From Rhodosporidiobolus odoratus (taxonomy: Eukaryota > Basidiomycota > Microbotryomycetes > Sporidiobolales > Sporidiobolaceae): a DNA stretch of 64,000 nt. The notes under the pieces were generated by a model that saw only the letters and a list, made by a program, of their open reading frames with translations, made no database searches and was not told where the DNA came from. Location of the stretch: NCBI GenBank assembly GCA_034387635.1, contig JAOANU010000027.1, positions 112,153 to 176,152 of the forward strand. Reading direction: 5' to 3'. Positions 1 to 9,371 of the stretch are shown here, one piece after another. The translations under genes and the position numbers were made by a program. The stretch's first letter is position 1; each line of letters begins with the position of its first letter.

Positions 1-2
1 CG

Positions 3-1889
3 CAGTATGACTTCGATTGGGAGTTCATACCGGGGGTTCGGAACGTCCTCGCGGACGCTCTTTCGCGTCTTGCAGAGCTGGACGAAGAGGAGAGACTGGG
101 TCTACCCGTGGCGCCGGAGCCCTCTCCTTCCGCTGAAGACCCCGAGCCTTTCCCTTCCGAACCCTCTGAGCGTGCTCACGTGGTTATTTCTTCCCTCCTC
201 GCGACCCTGCAGTCGCTTGAACCGTCACCTTCCCTCGTCACCGTCGCTCCCCTTTCCGTTCCTTCCATCACCTCTTCCCTTCCGCCCACTTTCCTCGACG
301 CTCTTCGCTCCGCCACCTCCCTTGACGCCCTCACCAGCAAAATCCTACCTTCCCCTACCGTTCATGCAGGTTTCGCGGTTGAGGACGGATTGGTCTTTCG
401 GGAACTGGAGTCGAGCTGGAAATTGGTTATCCCGTCGGGTCGCCACCGCCGGAACGACGGACGGGAATCCGGATTGGTGGAATCGGTCGTGACGAGGTGC
501 CACGAGCTGGTAGGCCATTTGGGGGCCAGCAAAACCTTGCACTATGCCCGGAGGTTCTTTTGGTGGAAAACCATGGCGGTGGACGTTGTGGATTTCTGTC
601 GCTCTTGCGAGCCCTGCGCGCGTAACAAGGCGCCCACTACTGCTCCTTATGGATTCCTCCACAGCCTCGACCCTCCGCCGCGCTGCTGGTCACGCGTCGG
701 AATGGATTTCGTCGTCGGACTTCCCACCTCTCTCTACCACTCTCGGCCCGTCGACTCTATCCTCACCGTTACCGACTACCTCATCAAAATGGTCGTTCTT
801 ATTCCCCTCCTATCTACCTCTACCGCCATCGACGTCGCCGACCTCTTCCACTCTTACGTCTTCCGTCGTTTCGGCTTGCCCTCCTCGATCGTTTCCGACC
901 GAGACCCCAAGTTCACCTCGGACTTCTGGGTCTCGCTCAACCGCAAGATTGGGGTCTCGTTGGCAATGTCGACCGCGGCGCATCCGCAAACGGATGGACG
1001 TGCGGAGGTAACAAATAAGACGGTCGGTCAGATCTTACGGGTCCTGTGCGAGGACGCGCTGGATGACTGGGCGTCTAAGTTGGTGGCGTGCGAGTTTGCC
1101 ATCAATTCGGCCACGGCCGCCGCTACGGAGTTGTCGCCCTTCGAAGTCGTTTACGGCTTTTTGCCGTCCGTCTGGCCCGCCGGTTCGTGGGATGTCGGGG
1201 GAAACTTGGCCGCTGAAGGTGTCGCCAAGCGATCTCGGCTCCACTCCCTTGCCGCCACCGACGCCATCATCGCCTCCCGCGTCCACATGACCCATCGAGA
1301 AAATCGCCATCGTCGTGACGATACTACCGTGTTCTCGGTGGGGGACAAGGCCTATTTATCTTCCGCCGGTCTTCGTTTCCCGAAACACCTTGCCGCCAAA
1401 TTCATTCCCCGGTTCATCGGACCATACACCATTACCGCTTCCTTCCCCTCTTCGTCCAACTATTCCCTTGCCCTTCCTCCGCATCTTCGCATCCACAACA
1501 AGTTCCACGCCTCTAAACTCCGTCCTCACCTTCCTAATGACGACGACCGCTTCCCTCACCGTTCGCTCGACTCTCCGCCTCCGGTAATCGCCGCCTCCGA
1601 CGCCGCTGAAGCGGAATACCTGATCGAGAAGTTGGTGGCGGACCGTATGATTCGGGGGAAGCGCGAGTTCAAAGTGCGATACTTGGGGTACTCCGCGGCG
1701 GAGGATCAGTGGCGGCCGGAAGCAGAGCTGCGAGTGTCGGCCAAAGAAACGTTGGATGCGTATCTGGCTCTTCAACGCCTGTGGCCGGGTAAGAAGAAAC
1801 GGGTTGGGGTCTCTGGACTCCTTGTTTCATTGCGTGCCTCCTTCTCAGGGGGGGTGAGTGCTACGTCTCGATCGACGAGCACGACTTAA
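3..1889 (+). CDS. Ty3/gypsy retrotransposon pol, 3' part: RNase H end, integrase, chromodomain (5' truncated by window)
   Basis: The frame is open from the first bases, so the polyprotein starts upstream of the window. The first codons read FDWEFIPGVRNVLADALSRL, the usual end of a gypsy RNase H domain. An integrase H2C2 zinc-binding module follows (CHELVGHLGASKT ... CRSCEPC), then the integrase core. Core residues include the first catalytic Asp in GMDFVVGLP, the second in the SIVSDRDPKFTS segment, and HPQTDGRAEVTNKT holding the Glu. A GPY-like segment (KFIPRFIGPYTI) follows. The C-terminus carries a chromodomain (EYLIEKLVADRMI ... VRYLGYSAAEDQWRPEAEL), which marks a chromovirus-type gypsy element and in such elements directs integration to marked chromatin. 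No internal stop lies in the visible 628 codons. Other interpretations are unlikely; only activity is unknown, since the 5' half is outside the window. Confidence 0.93.
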   Translation, partial: QYDFDWEFIPGVRNVLADALSRLAELDEEERLGLPVAPEPSPSAEDPEPFPSEPSERAHVVISSLLATLQSLEPSPSLVTVAPLSVPSITSSLPPTFLDALRSATSLDALTSKILPSPTVHAGFAVEDGLVFRELESSWKLVIPSGRHRRNDGRESGLVESVVTRCHELVGHLGASKTLHYARRFFWWKTMAVDVVDFCRSCEPCARNKAPTTAPYGFLHSLDPPPRCWSRVGMDFVVGLPTSLYHSRPVDSILTVTDYLIKMVVLIPLLSTSTAIDVADLFHSYVFRRFGLPSSIVSDRDPKFTSDFWVSLNRKIGVSLAMSTAAHPQTDGRAEVTNKTVGQILRVLCEDALDDWASKLVACEFAINSATAAATELSPFEVVYGFLPSVWPAGSWDVGGNLAAEGVAKRSRLHSLAATDAIIASRVHMTHRENRHRRDDTTVFSVGDKAYLSSAGLRFPKHLAAKFIPRFIGPYTITASFPSSSNYSLALPPHLRIHNKFHASKLRPHLPNDDDRFPHRSLDSPPPVIAASDAAEAEYLIEKLVADRMIRGKREFKVRYLGYSAAEDQWRPEAELRVSAKETLDAYLALQRLWPGKKKRVGVSGLLVSLRASFSGGVSATSRSTSTT

Positions 1890-2010
1890 CTCCCCCAAGA
1901 GCTAAGTCTATTTCCTTCTCGATGTTCTCCTTCATCTCACTCCTCTTCAGTCCTGCGCTCACATCCGTGACCTTGCAGCCTGCAGTCGGACCTTCTCAGG
2001 TCAGGAGGAA

Positions 2011-2340
2011 TGTTGAGTGATCGGGATGTCGACTTGGGCTTCGGTACTTCTGTAGTTTTACCTCACCGCTACATCTCCCTATCTCTCTGTCGAATATAAA
2101 GCTCGAATCACTGTTGATTGCTTTTGTAGCGGGAAGCTAGAGCACGTATCGACCTACCCCCCATCTCTCCGCTCGACTATCGACTTCGCCTCGAGCTTGA
2201 GGTTGGTAGCTCTTGCACGGCGCCTGGTTCTCTCCTCGCGCATCAGCTAACGGATTGAACCAGGTAGCTAGATTTCATTGTACTCTCCTCACGCATCAGC
2301 TAACGGATTGAACCAGTAATATACTGTGGTTCTCCTTAGC
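2011..2340 (+). mobile_element. Probable 3' LTR of the gypsy element (end not defined)
   Basis: About 110 bp after the pol stop, a purine-rich tract (ggtcaggaggaa, 1999-2010) is followed by TGTTGAGTGATC, which looks like a polypurine tract abutting an LTR that begins with TG. A TATA-like box (gaatataaag) sits at about 2092-2101, as expected for an LTR promoter. I could not find the matching CA-ending terminus, and the copia-type gag remnant begins close by, so the 3' limit is approximate and the LTR may be interrupted. Confidence 0.45.
2231..2316 (+). repeat. Direct repeat, 33 bp x2, period 53 bp
   Basis: A 33-bp unit containing catcagctaacggattgaac occurs at 2231-2263 and 2284-2316 with one mismatch (g/a). 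It lies between the gypsy LTR start and the end of the opposite-strand gag ORF and could belong to either element. Confidence 0.8.
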
Positions 2341-2346
2341 GGTGGT

Positions 2347-3114
2347 TCAGTGTTGGCGAGAATACTCGCCTTCCACCGCAATGGTCTCGCGGCCGGCACG
2401 GAAGTCGTAGATGTTCTGGAGGGAGTTCTTGACGTCAATAAGGGTGCTTTTGGAGGTTACATTGAGAAGGAGTGGGGTGGCGTATGAGTCGGGGAGGAAG
2501 GCGAGGATCAGGTCGCGGAGGAGGTTGTCGGAAACGGCGTAGAGCTTGTCGGACTTCGTGCTCTTGTCGTCTTGGTCTTCTGCCTTGGTGGCATCTTGAC
2601 GGTAGGCTGAGTTTACGACAGTTTGGATGCGCTGGAGGTTGTTGATCCAGATCGAGGGGGATTCGACTTTGTCCCAACGGCTGCTCATAATCTCTGCCAT
2701 GTACACGATACGCTCCGTTCCCGTTCCAGTCCTTCCAAACCACTTCTCCAAGCTCTTCCAAAGCTGGAGCGCATTCCCAAACCTTGTCTCGTACCCATCT
2801 ACTCGCAACTTCGCATTCGTACCGCCGTACGCGTCCACCACCATCACCATGGTCTCGGTAATCTTGACCCAGTCATTGTAGACGGCGCGCTTGGTCAAAT
2901 CGTTGAGGACTGAGAGGATATTGGCGGAGTTGTAGATCGGGTAAGGAATTGTGCCGTCGAGATAGAATGTGGTGCCGGGGACTTTGGCGAGAAAGGATAC
3001 CGCTTTGGGGAGGAGAACCTGCCAGCGGGGCCAGGTTGACGAGGTGAGGGGACCTATGTCGGTGAAGGCACGCTCCCAAATAGCAAAGGAAGATGTGCTT
3101 GAGGAGGAAGACAT
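2347..3114 (-). CDS. Copia-type (Ty1-like) gag remnant
   Basis: The ORF reads from an ATG at 3114 (MSSSSSTSSFAIWERAF) to a stop at 2347, about 255 aa. Its makeup fits the gag of copia elements: an early WPRWQVLL region, then LQLWKSLEKWFG, AEIMSSRWDKVESP, INNLQRIQTVV and DNLLRDLILAFLPDSYATPL, the pattern of the UBN2/retrotran-gag domain. The frame stays open upstream to about 3430 without another ATG. The ORF stops before any CCHC zinc knuckle and no protease, integrase or reverse transcriptase follows on this strand, so it is a truncated element or a retained gag-only gene. Assignment rests on pattern resemblance; I cannot confirm it by search. Confidence 0.6.
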   Translation of the reverse strand: MSSSSSTSSFAIWERAFTDIGPLTSSTWPRWQVLLPKAVSFLAKVPGTTFYLDGTIPYPIYNSANILSVLNDLTKRAVYNDWVKITETMVMVVDAYGGTNAKLRVDGYETRFGNALQLWKSLEKWFGRTGTGTERIVYMAEIMSSRWDKVESPSIWINNLQRIQTVVNSAYRQDATKAEDQDDKSTKSDKLYAVSDNLLRDLILAFLPDSYATPLLLNVTSKSTLIDVKNSLQNIYDFRAGRETIAVEGEYSRQH

Positions 3115-3401
3115 TGTGGAGGTGAGGAGCTGGAGCGGCGGGTCGATAGAGGAGGAGGAATCGCTAGCACCAGGGTCTCCTGACTCTGGCGCAGACTCGG
3201 GTTCGGGTGTCAAGGTGATGAGGAGGGGGAGAAGTAGGCGGAACTCGTGGTCGAGTTCGGTTCGCTCAGGGTTGCTGTTGCCGGATTCCAGCAGTGCTGG
3301 AATGGCTTTGTCGTTCGTCTTGGCTGCTGAATTAGTCCCACAGGTCGTATGACCGGGGAAGGTGCTCCCAAGAAGATTTTGATAAGACGACAGCGAAGCG
3401 G

Positions 3402-3505
3402 CTGGCAGCGAGCGGTAAGATGCGTGAGCGACTCAATTGCAATAGAAACTATACTAGAGAACAGGAAACAAACCTGGCAGCGAGCGGTAAGATGTGTGAG
3501 CGACT
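3402..3505. repeat. Direct repeat, 32 bp x2, period 72 bp
   Basis: A 32-bp unit containing cagcgagcggtaagatg is present at 3402-3433 and 3474-3505 with one difference (c/t). It lies just 5' (on the minus strand) of the gag-like ORF and just outside the pogo-like element. Each copy contains a consensus-like splice donor (cg|gtaaga) on the plus strand. Confidence 0.8.
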
Positions 3506-3620
3506 GAAGAAGAAGCTCCGCATCCGCTGCTGCCAATCTAGACAAGTCCTCTCCTCATCTGCCCTTCATTCCTTCTTTGTGTCCCTTAACCCCTTCTCAC
3601 ACAAGCTTGAGACACAAATA

Positions 3621-5086
3621 CAGTAGATACCCTCTATAAGAAGGCTCCCTATTAAAGATGTTGCTCTATAGGAAGCAACTTTGCTGTCTCCCACCTCTGT
3701 TCTATGGTGCGAGGCATAAAGCACCGCTATAAGGAAAAAGCGGAGTTGGGAAGGTCATACTTCTTATAAGCAATAGCTATGATACACATTTTTAGCAAAG
3801 CGCCGTCAGCTGATACGTCGGTAGCACGGTCTAAAGGTACACTTTGACAGAGTGAAGCCTCTATCATTGTTCCGGAGATAGAGAGAGTTAGATTCCGGGA
3901 GAGGGCAACCTTCTGAGTTTGACTTTTTGGCCGCTCCTCTTCCCTCCCTTTCCTCTCCTTTCATCTTCTTTCTTCTTCTTTACCACTTCCTCCTCCTCCC
4001 CACACACACACCAACCTCAATATGGCCCGGGCAAGGCTAGCAAAGCCAAGCGTGAAGCCAAGCAACAGCACGGTATGTCATCTCTCGCTCTTGCTTACTA
4101 GGCAGGGAGGGCAGGGTACTAGCTGATCTCATATCGTGTTTACAGCTATGGACGTCCTTGCCTCGATTGTCCTTGGCAGTATCAAAGAGCACGGCAAGCC
4201 AATTGTCACGGCTGTTGCCCTCTGCAAGGACTCCAAGACGATCAAAACCCTTTGCGCTGCCTGCCGCTTGCTTGAGATCAGGAGGACAGACTTTGAGGAG
4301 ATATTCATTGACCTTGCTGGAGCTGCGTGCCAGCATCCGGAGCTGGACCGGGAGGAGAGGGACGAAGATGTCCTCAATGAAATGGAGGAGTGGATGCAAG
4401 GGGCAGAATAGAATATATGCCTGGACCGGCCGTGGCTCGGACCTCTTTTACGCCTGCTTGCAAAGACGGGAACTCCCTTGCGGGGAGCGGGACGGTACAG
4501 CGGTAGAGGAGACTGTGAAGTACACAGTACCAAGTCGGCACCGCGGCAGAGGCACTGTGGCAACAGAAACAGAGCAAAGTCTGCCTGGCACTGGCACCCG
4601 CACCGCCGCCAATTTGGCGGGAGGTCTGAGCGACGCTCGGGTCGAAAATTCCGGTTCTCGCCGCCCCTTGAGTGGATGGATGCTTAGACAAATCCTTTCC
4701 CCTTTTTTGACCTAGATTCTGCTCTTCGTATACATGCTTCATGCTTGAAGGCTTGCAAGCATTGTACCTCATCTTGCCTGTCTATTGAGGAAGAGAGTAG
4801 CCCGATGAAAAAGGTCGAGCACTCGGATTTGGTCAACCCTCGACCTTGAGTTTCCGACCTGGTCACCTTCGCACCTTGACTGGCTGGACTTAAAGTAATT
4901 TGGCCTTCTCAACTTCAATCTCACTTTGCTTGCTTCACAGAGTAGCTATGGTCAAGGTGAAAGGACTTCTCGAGGAATCAGAACAGTGGCTACAATATGG
5001 TATAGGTCAACCTCTGTAAGAAATGATCCTCTATAAGAAGCAAGAACCCCATCTCCCAATGTGTTTCTTATAGAGGGAATCTACTG
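3621..5086. mobile_element. pogo/Tc1-mariner-type DNA transposon, transposase-less, with internal cargo ORF
   Basis: Two imperfect terminal inverted repeats bound this 1466-bp segment. The left end is CAGTAGATACCCTCTATAAG (3621 on). The right end, read on the minus strand from 5086, is CAGTAGATTCCCTCTATAAG, with one mismatch over about 22 bp. Both are flanked directly by TA (3619-3620 and 5087-5088), the target duplication of Tc1/mariner/pogo elements; CAGTAGA...TATAAGAA resembles pogo/Tigger/Fot1 ends. Subterminal copies of ctctataagaag occur inside the right end and related motifs inside the left. No DDE transposase ORF is present, so the element would need to be mobilised in trans. Confidence 0.85.
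4022..4411 (+). CDS. Small gene-like ORF inside the pogo-like element, function unknown
   Basis: A pyrimidine-rich leader (about 3925-4010) precedes an ATG in good context (caatATGGCC, 4022). A candidate intron (gtatgtca ... tttacag, 4073-4145) follows. Downstream an 87-codon frame starts at ATG 4148 (MDVLASIVLGSIKEHGKPIV) and ends at 4411. It is acidic and helix-prone, with natural composition and codon choice (LCAACRLLEIRR, EEIFIDLAGAACQHPE). Splicing from the 4022 ATG would put exon 2 in the other frame (open to 4715), so either the start is at 4148 or the donor differs. No family is recognised. It could be a captured host fragment or an element-specific gene. Confidence 0.45.
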
Positions 5087-5088
5087 TA

Positions 5089-6892
5089 CAGAGGCAATGG
5101 AAATGTGCGGCCTACCCGAGAGGAAGTTGCAGATGTCCTTTGACACGGGAGCTCGCTTCCGCCATTCTGCCTGGAGGTCATGGACAAGCACAGTGGGTGT
5201 CATGCAATGGTGTACGGGCCAGCAGGTCGAGTTGGCAAACAGAAGAATCACCTTGTCTGGCAATGGAGTGTAGTGAGGCGGAGATTGCCTGTGAAGGTAA
5301 GTTCAGAATGATAGCACAACAATGTTGGGAAGCAAGATGGCCACACACTTATGTCTCTGCACATCTGGCCTATCAGGTAAGCCTCTCTCCCGTTGGCCTT
5401 CTCAAGTTGCTTTGGTGACGGGCAAATATGCCAAGCACACTGGGTGTCAACATATCACAGACTCAGGCCTGCAGAGACTCCTGTAGCCGCCAGACAACAC
5501 CATGAACAGCAGTATTGGGCTTGATCATATCTAGCAGCGCCGCTTTTGTACCAGTTGCTAAGGGCAGCTCGGTTGCGGGAGATCGCTGGGGAGAGGTGCC
5601 GGAGCGAAGGCAAGGGCAAACAGCACCAAGGGCAATGGTCCTGGTCCTGTTCTGTAGACTGCAGTATGAGCGAGGGTAGCGCTGTGAAAAAAAGGAGAGC
5701 TTTAGGCCGAGAAGCTACAGCTTGATGGGCAGATGAGTGACATTTCCATCTCGCAATCACACATCTCGTGCAAATGCAGGCTAAGGAACCACCAACCAGG
5801 TAGTCAAGCTTCAATGCCGTCTGGTAAAGAGAACAGAGAGAAGAGACTCAGAAGCGAAGGGATCGTGGTGCAAAGAAGCCTCAGTCTTGCATCTGGAGCT
5901 ACGCTCTGTCAAGCTGTCTCGAGTCATTGCGATGACAAGGGTAAAGCAGCGTTGAAGCAACAAACCTGGTGTAATCAATACCTCACAACAGACCTCCACC
6001 CTGTGCAGCAGCTGTGGAGGGTAACTGACTTGGCACCTGTCCTGCAGCTTTTTCTTTGCTATTTCAATGACCTTGCTTGCCAGTGTTCCTGATGAGTCCT
6101 CTTCTGCATGTGGCTCATCAGCCAAACTGACATGCAACTTTCCTGTTATAGGTGTTTGCACTGGCAGGCTGAAATGTGTACTCAGGCTTGTCTGACCTGG
6201 CATGCCCGGTCGCTGCTCCTGTGACTGCAGCATACAAGGACCCGCATCGATATACTTTCACTTGCGGTTGGTGCTTATTTTCTTCTCATGCTGGTCGAAA
6301 GGGCGCAGAGTTGGCAGCTATCAAAGCAGTAGTCTTTGTCAGCCTGCATTCTTCTCGAGTCTGGCCTGTATTTGTACTGGCTATTCATGGCTGTCTGCCC
6401 TCCGAGACCCTGATCATAGGACAGCATCAGTGCAAGCAGAAGACCGCTCCTTGTCATGCCTGGGTTGTAGGTAAAAATGCCTTCTTGAAGTGTCCTATGC
6501 CAAGGTTCATCTTGCTTTCCAGTCCCTGCCCTTGCAGACCAAATTGCGCCATATACTCACTAACCTGTCGCAGTCAAGCAAGGGCTGCAAAATAGCGCTT
6601 GTAGGGCATCTGCATTGTGCTCGTTCACCGCCAGGGCTCAAAGGTGGGTCGAGACAAGTTTTGCACAACCTGCAGGGCTAGAGGCACACAGGTAGGAGAG
6701 GAGGCAAAGTACAATGTAGGTAGATAGCGTGGAGGGTGCACAAGCTGCTATGGGTGCAGGTAGTAGGAAGGAAGAAGGGAAACAAAAAGCAAGTCCAAAC
6801 AACAGAGAAACCACCCAAGCCTCGTGCCCCACTTCCCACCAGCACAAACCTGATCTACTTGTGGCGTTCTGCATCAGGGAGGAGATTCGCCG
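5089..6892. other. Gene-poor, CpG-poor interval
   Basis: No ORF here has convincing protein character. The stretch is poor in CpG compared with neighbouring genes; for example about 6001-6180 has none. It is relatively rich in TG/CA. This suggests old, mutated repeat DNA, but I recognise no terminal repeats or protein remnants. The last part (6700-6892) may hold the 3' UTR of fibrillarin. Confidence 0.5.
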
Positions 6893-9046
6893 TCAGTACG
6901 CCTGGCACTGTGGAACGTGAACCCAACAGAACCTGGACTCACGGTACTCGGCCTGTAGCAAAGGCAGCGCAATAGATTGGTGAGGGTGAAATGAGAAAGC
7001 GTGAGGAGGATAGGAGCATCAGTCAGTGTGTGGCAAAGCTTTCATGATCACAAAGTAGGCCAAGTGAAGTCCCGGACTCACCACCAGCATCGCGTGGTCT
7101 CGCCTGAGCAATAGAGGGAGGAGACAGCGTCAGCGTCATCGTGACGTAGCGGTGCACCCTAGTGCAAGCGCAGGAGCTATCGAGACGCAGGAGACAGCGA
7201 GGCGAACGGGAGAGGGTCGCAACGGAGGAGCGTTGTCGCGCCCGCCCGGCCGGGCGGCAGAAGCGCGGCGAGGAAGGGGAAGGCGGAAGGGACGAGAGCG
7301 CGGCCAAGAATGGAAGGGAAATCCGAAGAAAGAGACGCACTCGTAAGGCTCCAGCGTCAACTGCTCCCTCGGCTTAAAGCTCTCCGCCTGAAGCTTCTTA
7401 ACCTCCGCCGCAAATACGGCCTCAGCCGGAGCCGTCGAATCGATACAAGAAGCCTTGATAGAAATGACGGCGTGACCTCCATTCTTGAGGAAGTGGTGAG
7501 CGTTGAGGGCGACGATACGGGCTTGATCCGGTTGAGCTACGTCGGCAAAGACGACGTCGACCATGGAGAGGAGCATGCGGTACTTGTTGGGGTGACGGGC
7601 GTCTTCGACGATGGCTGTTTGGGCGAAGAGAGGTAATCGGCGAGGGAAGAAAGTGGGCCGAGGCGTGGGCGGACAGGGATTTGCAAGGGGAGCGAGAGGA
7701 AGCGATGCAGGTGCGGCGAAGGGCACAGACGTGGACAGGCGCAAGAAGCGAGGCAGGAGAGGTCGGAGAAAAGATAATAGCGGGAAGTGCGAAATTGGAG
7801 CGGATACGGGTTGCTCGTCAGTGTCTGTGCCACGTGCTTATGGAAGCTGGAGCAACGAAGGGCACGCACGGATAACATTGGTGCGCTTCTTGGCCATGTT
7901 GACGAGATCACGTCCGGAACGGTGGGAGAATTCGACAGCGTAGACAGTTCCCTCCTGCACGTACCGCACGGATCCCAAGAGTCAGCCCGGATAGAGCTAG
8001 GTGAAAGGGAGGACGAGGGGGGCGCACCGGTCCAACAACATCCGCAACGTGAGAAACCGACGTTCCACTGGCCGCACCGAGGTAAAGCACCTTCTTACCC
8101 GGCCCGATGTGGATGTCATCCAACCCACCGAGAATACCAGCCGCAATCTTACTCCTGAAAGGGTTCCACACCCTGTACTCGACCTTCTCCGCCGGCGCAT
8201 CTGCGACTGCACTGGGCTGTTCGATCGAGATCCTCTTTTCGCCGTAAACCGATTCGCCGGGGGTAAGGTTGCGGGTAACGAGGAGGTGCTCCTTGCCCTT
8301 GGCGACGAAGACACCCGGGTGACGGTGAGGTTCGAGGATGACCTTGGCGCCGCCCTTGGCACCGACACCACCCTTGCCGCCACGACCTCCACCGCGACCG
8401 CCGGGGGCACCACGGCCGCGACCACCAGGGGCGCCACGACCTCCTGAACAGCGCGGCGAGGGCGCGAGTGAGAGTGAGAGCGATGGTGCGAGACGACGGG
8501 AGCGAGGCGGAGTGACCGAGCGAGGCGGAGTGACCGAGCGAGGACAAGTGACCGAGCGAGGACAAGTGGGGGAACAAGGACAGGCGGGGGAAAAGCGGGC
8601 AACGGTGTGAGCGAACGTTTCTGAGGTAAAAGAGAAGGCTTGGGCGTACCGCCGCGACCTCCGCCCCTGCCACCACGACCACCGCCACGATCAGAGAATC
8701 CACCCCTGCCACCGGCACCTCCACCGCGACCGCCGCCACGGCCTGTGAGGTGGCGAAAGATAATGTATAACGTGCGAATGAAGTAGATATAACGGAGTAC
8801 GTGGAGAGAACCAGTCAGTGAATGTAAGCGTTTAGTTTGGGGTGGACGGTAACGCACCTCCACCGAAGCCGCCACGACCACCGCCTCCACCACGTCCGCC
8901 GCGACCTCCAGGAGCGTCTGTTTTGACCAAGATCCCGTTTTATCAGGTTGCGAGAGGCGAGCAATAGGTAGTTGAGGAGTGGAGAGGCTGTCAGTGGTTC
9001 ATTCGGATCGGGGGAGATGAGGGGGAGTGCACGTACTGAATGCCAT
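6893..9046 (-). CDS. NOP1: Fibrillarin, box C/D snoRNP 2'-O-methyltransferase
   Basis: Eight exons can be read: 9046-9037, 8917-8858, 8742-8650, 8443-8028, 7954-7870, 7614-7341, 7103-7082 and about 6952-6893, giving ~339 aa. Residues 5-80 are a GAR domain (repeated [16 protein letters not shown]). The methyltransferase core follows: [20 protein letters not shown] (SAM-binding), [63 protein letters not shown] and LTLEPYERDHAM. The protein guides rRNA 2'-O-methylation in the nucleolus, and fibrillarins also methylate histone H2A glutamine. Exon 1 encodes only three and a third codons. The C-terminus is uncertain: after ERDHAMLV a further intron leads to a short AEYR... tail that does not match the usual VVG-Y-RPP ending. 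It is head-to-head with the DUF4202 gene. Confidence 0.95.
8501..8571. repeat. 18-bp minisatellite (about 4 units) in fibrillarin intron 3
   Basis: Units agcgaggcggagtgaccg (8501, 8519) and agcgaggacaagtgaccg (8537, with a partial at 8555) run in tandem within the 8444-8649 intron. Confidence 0.85.
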
Positions 9047-9371
9047 GCTGTTTATTAGGCTAGTGGGTGGTTAAACAAAGGAACAAGCGAGCTAGCTAGC
9101 ACAGGGAGGGGAGAGAGAGTTGCGAAACGCAGCGAAGAGGACAAGCTCAAAGCTCGACATACAATTACCACCCCCGTATAAACTGTCTTCACCACCTGTT
9201 CTGTTGATCTGACTGGCCCGATAAGCCTCGCAAGTGTGTAAGATACGGATCCGACTTGAAACAGCCCACCTCGACCAGCAGTTTTCGACATCTCGATTCG
9301 ACCTTCTCATCTTGGCTTGCCCCACTTGCATCTCTCAATCCGGTCCATCTCCCTCGTACACACTCTAAAAC
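9047..9371. promoter_or_regulatory. Shared divergent promoter region, fibrillarin / DUF4202 gene
   Basis: 325 bp separates the two ATGs on opposite strands, so both promoters must lie here or overlap the first exons. No clear TATA box was seen. Confidence 0.55.

Noticed and set aside
544..1011. Long plus-strand frames inside the gypsy pol region
   Set aside because: They overlap the integrase frame and have Ser/Arg/Thr-rich shadow composition.
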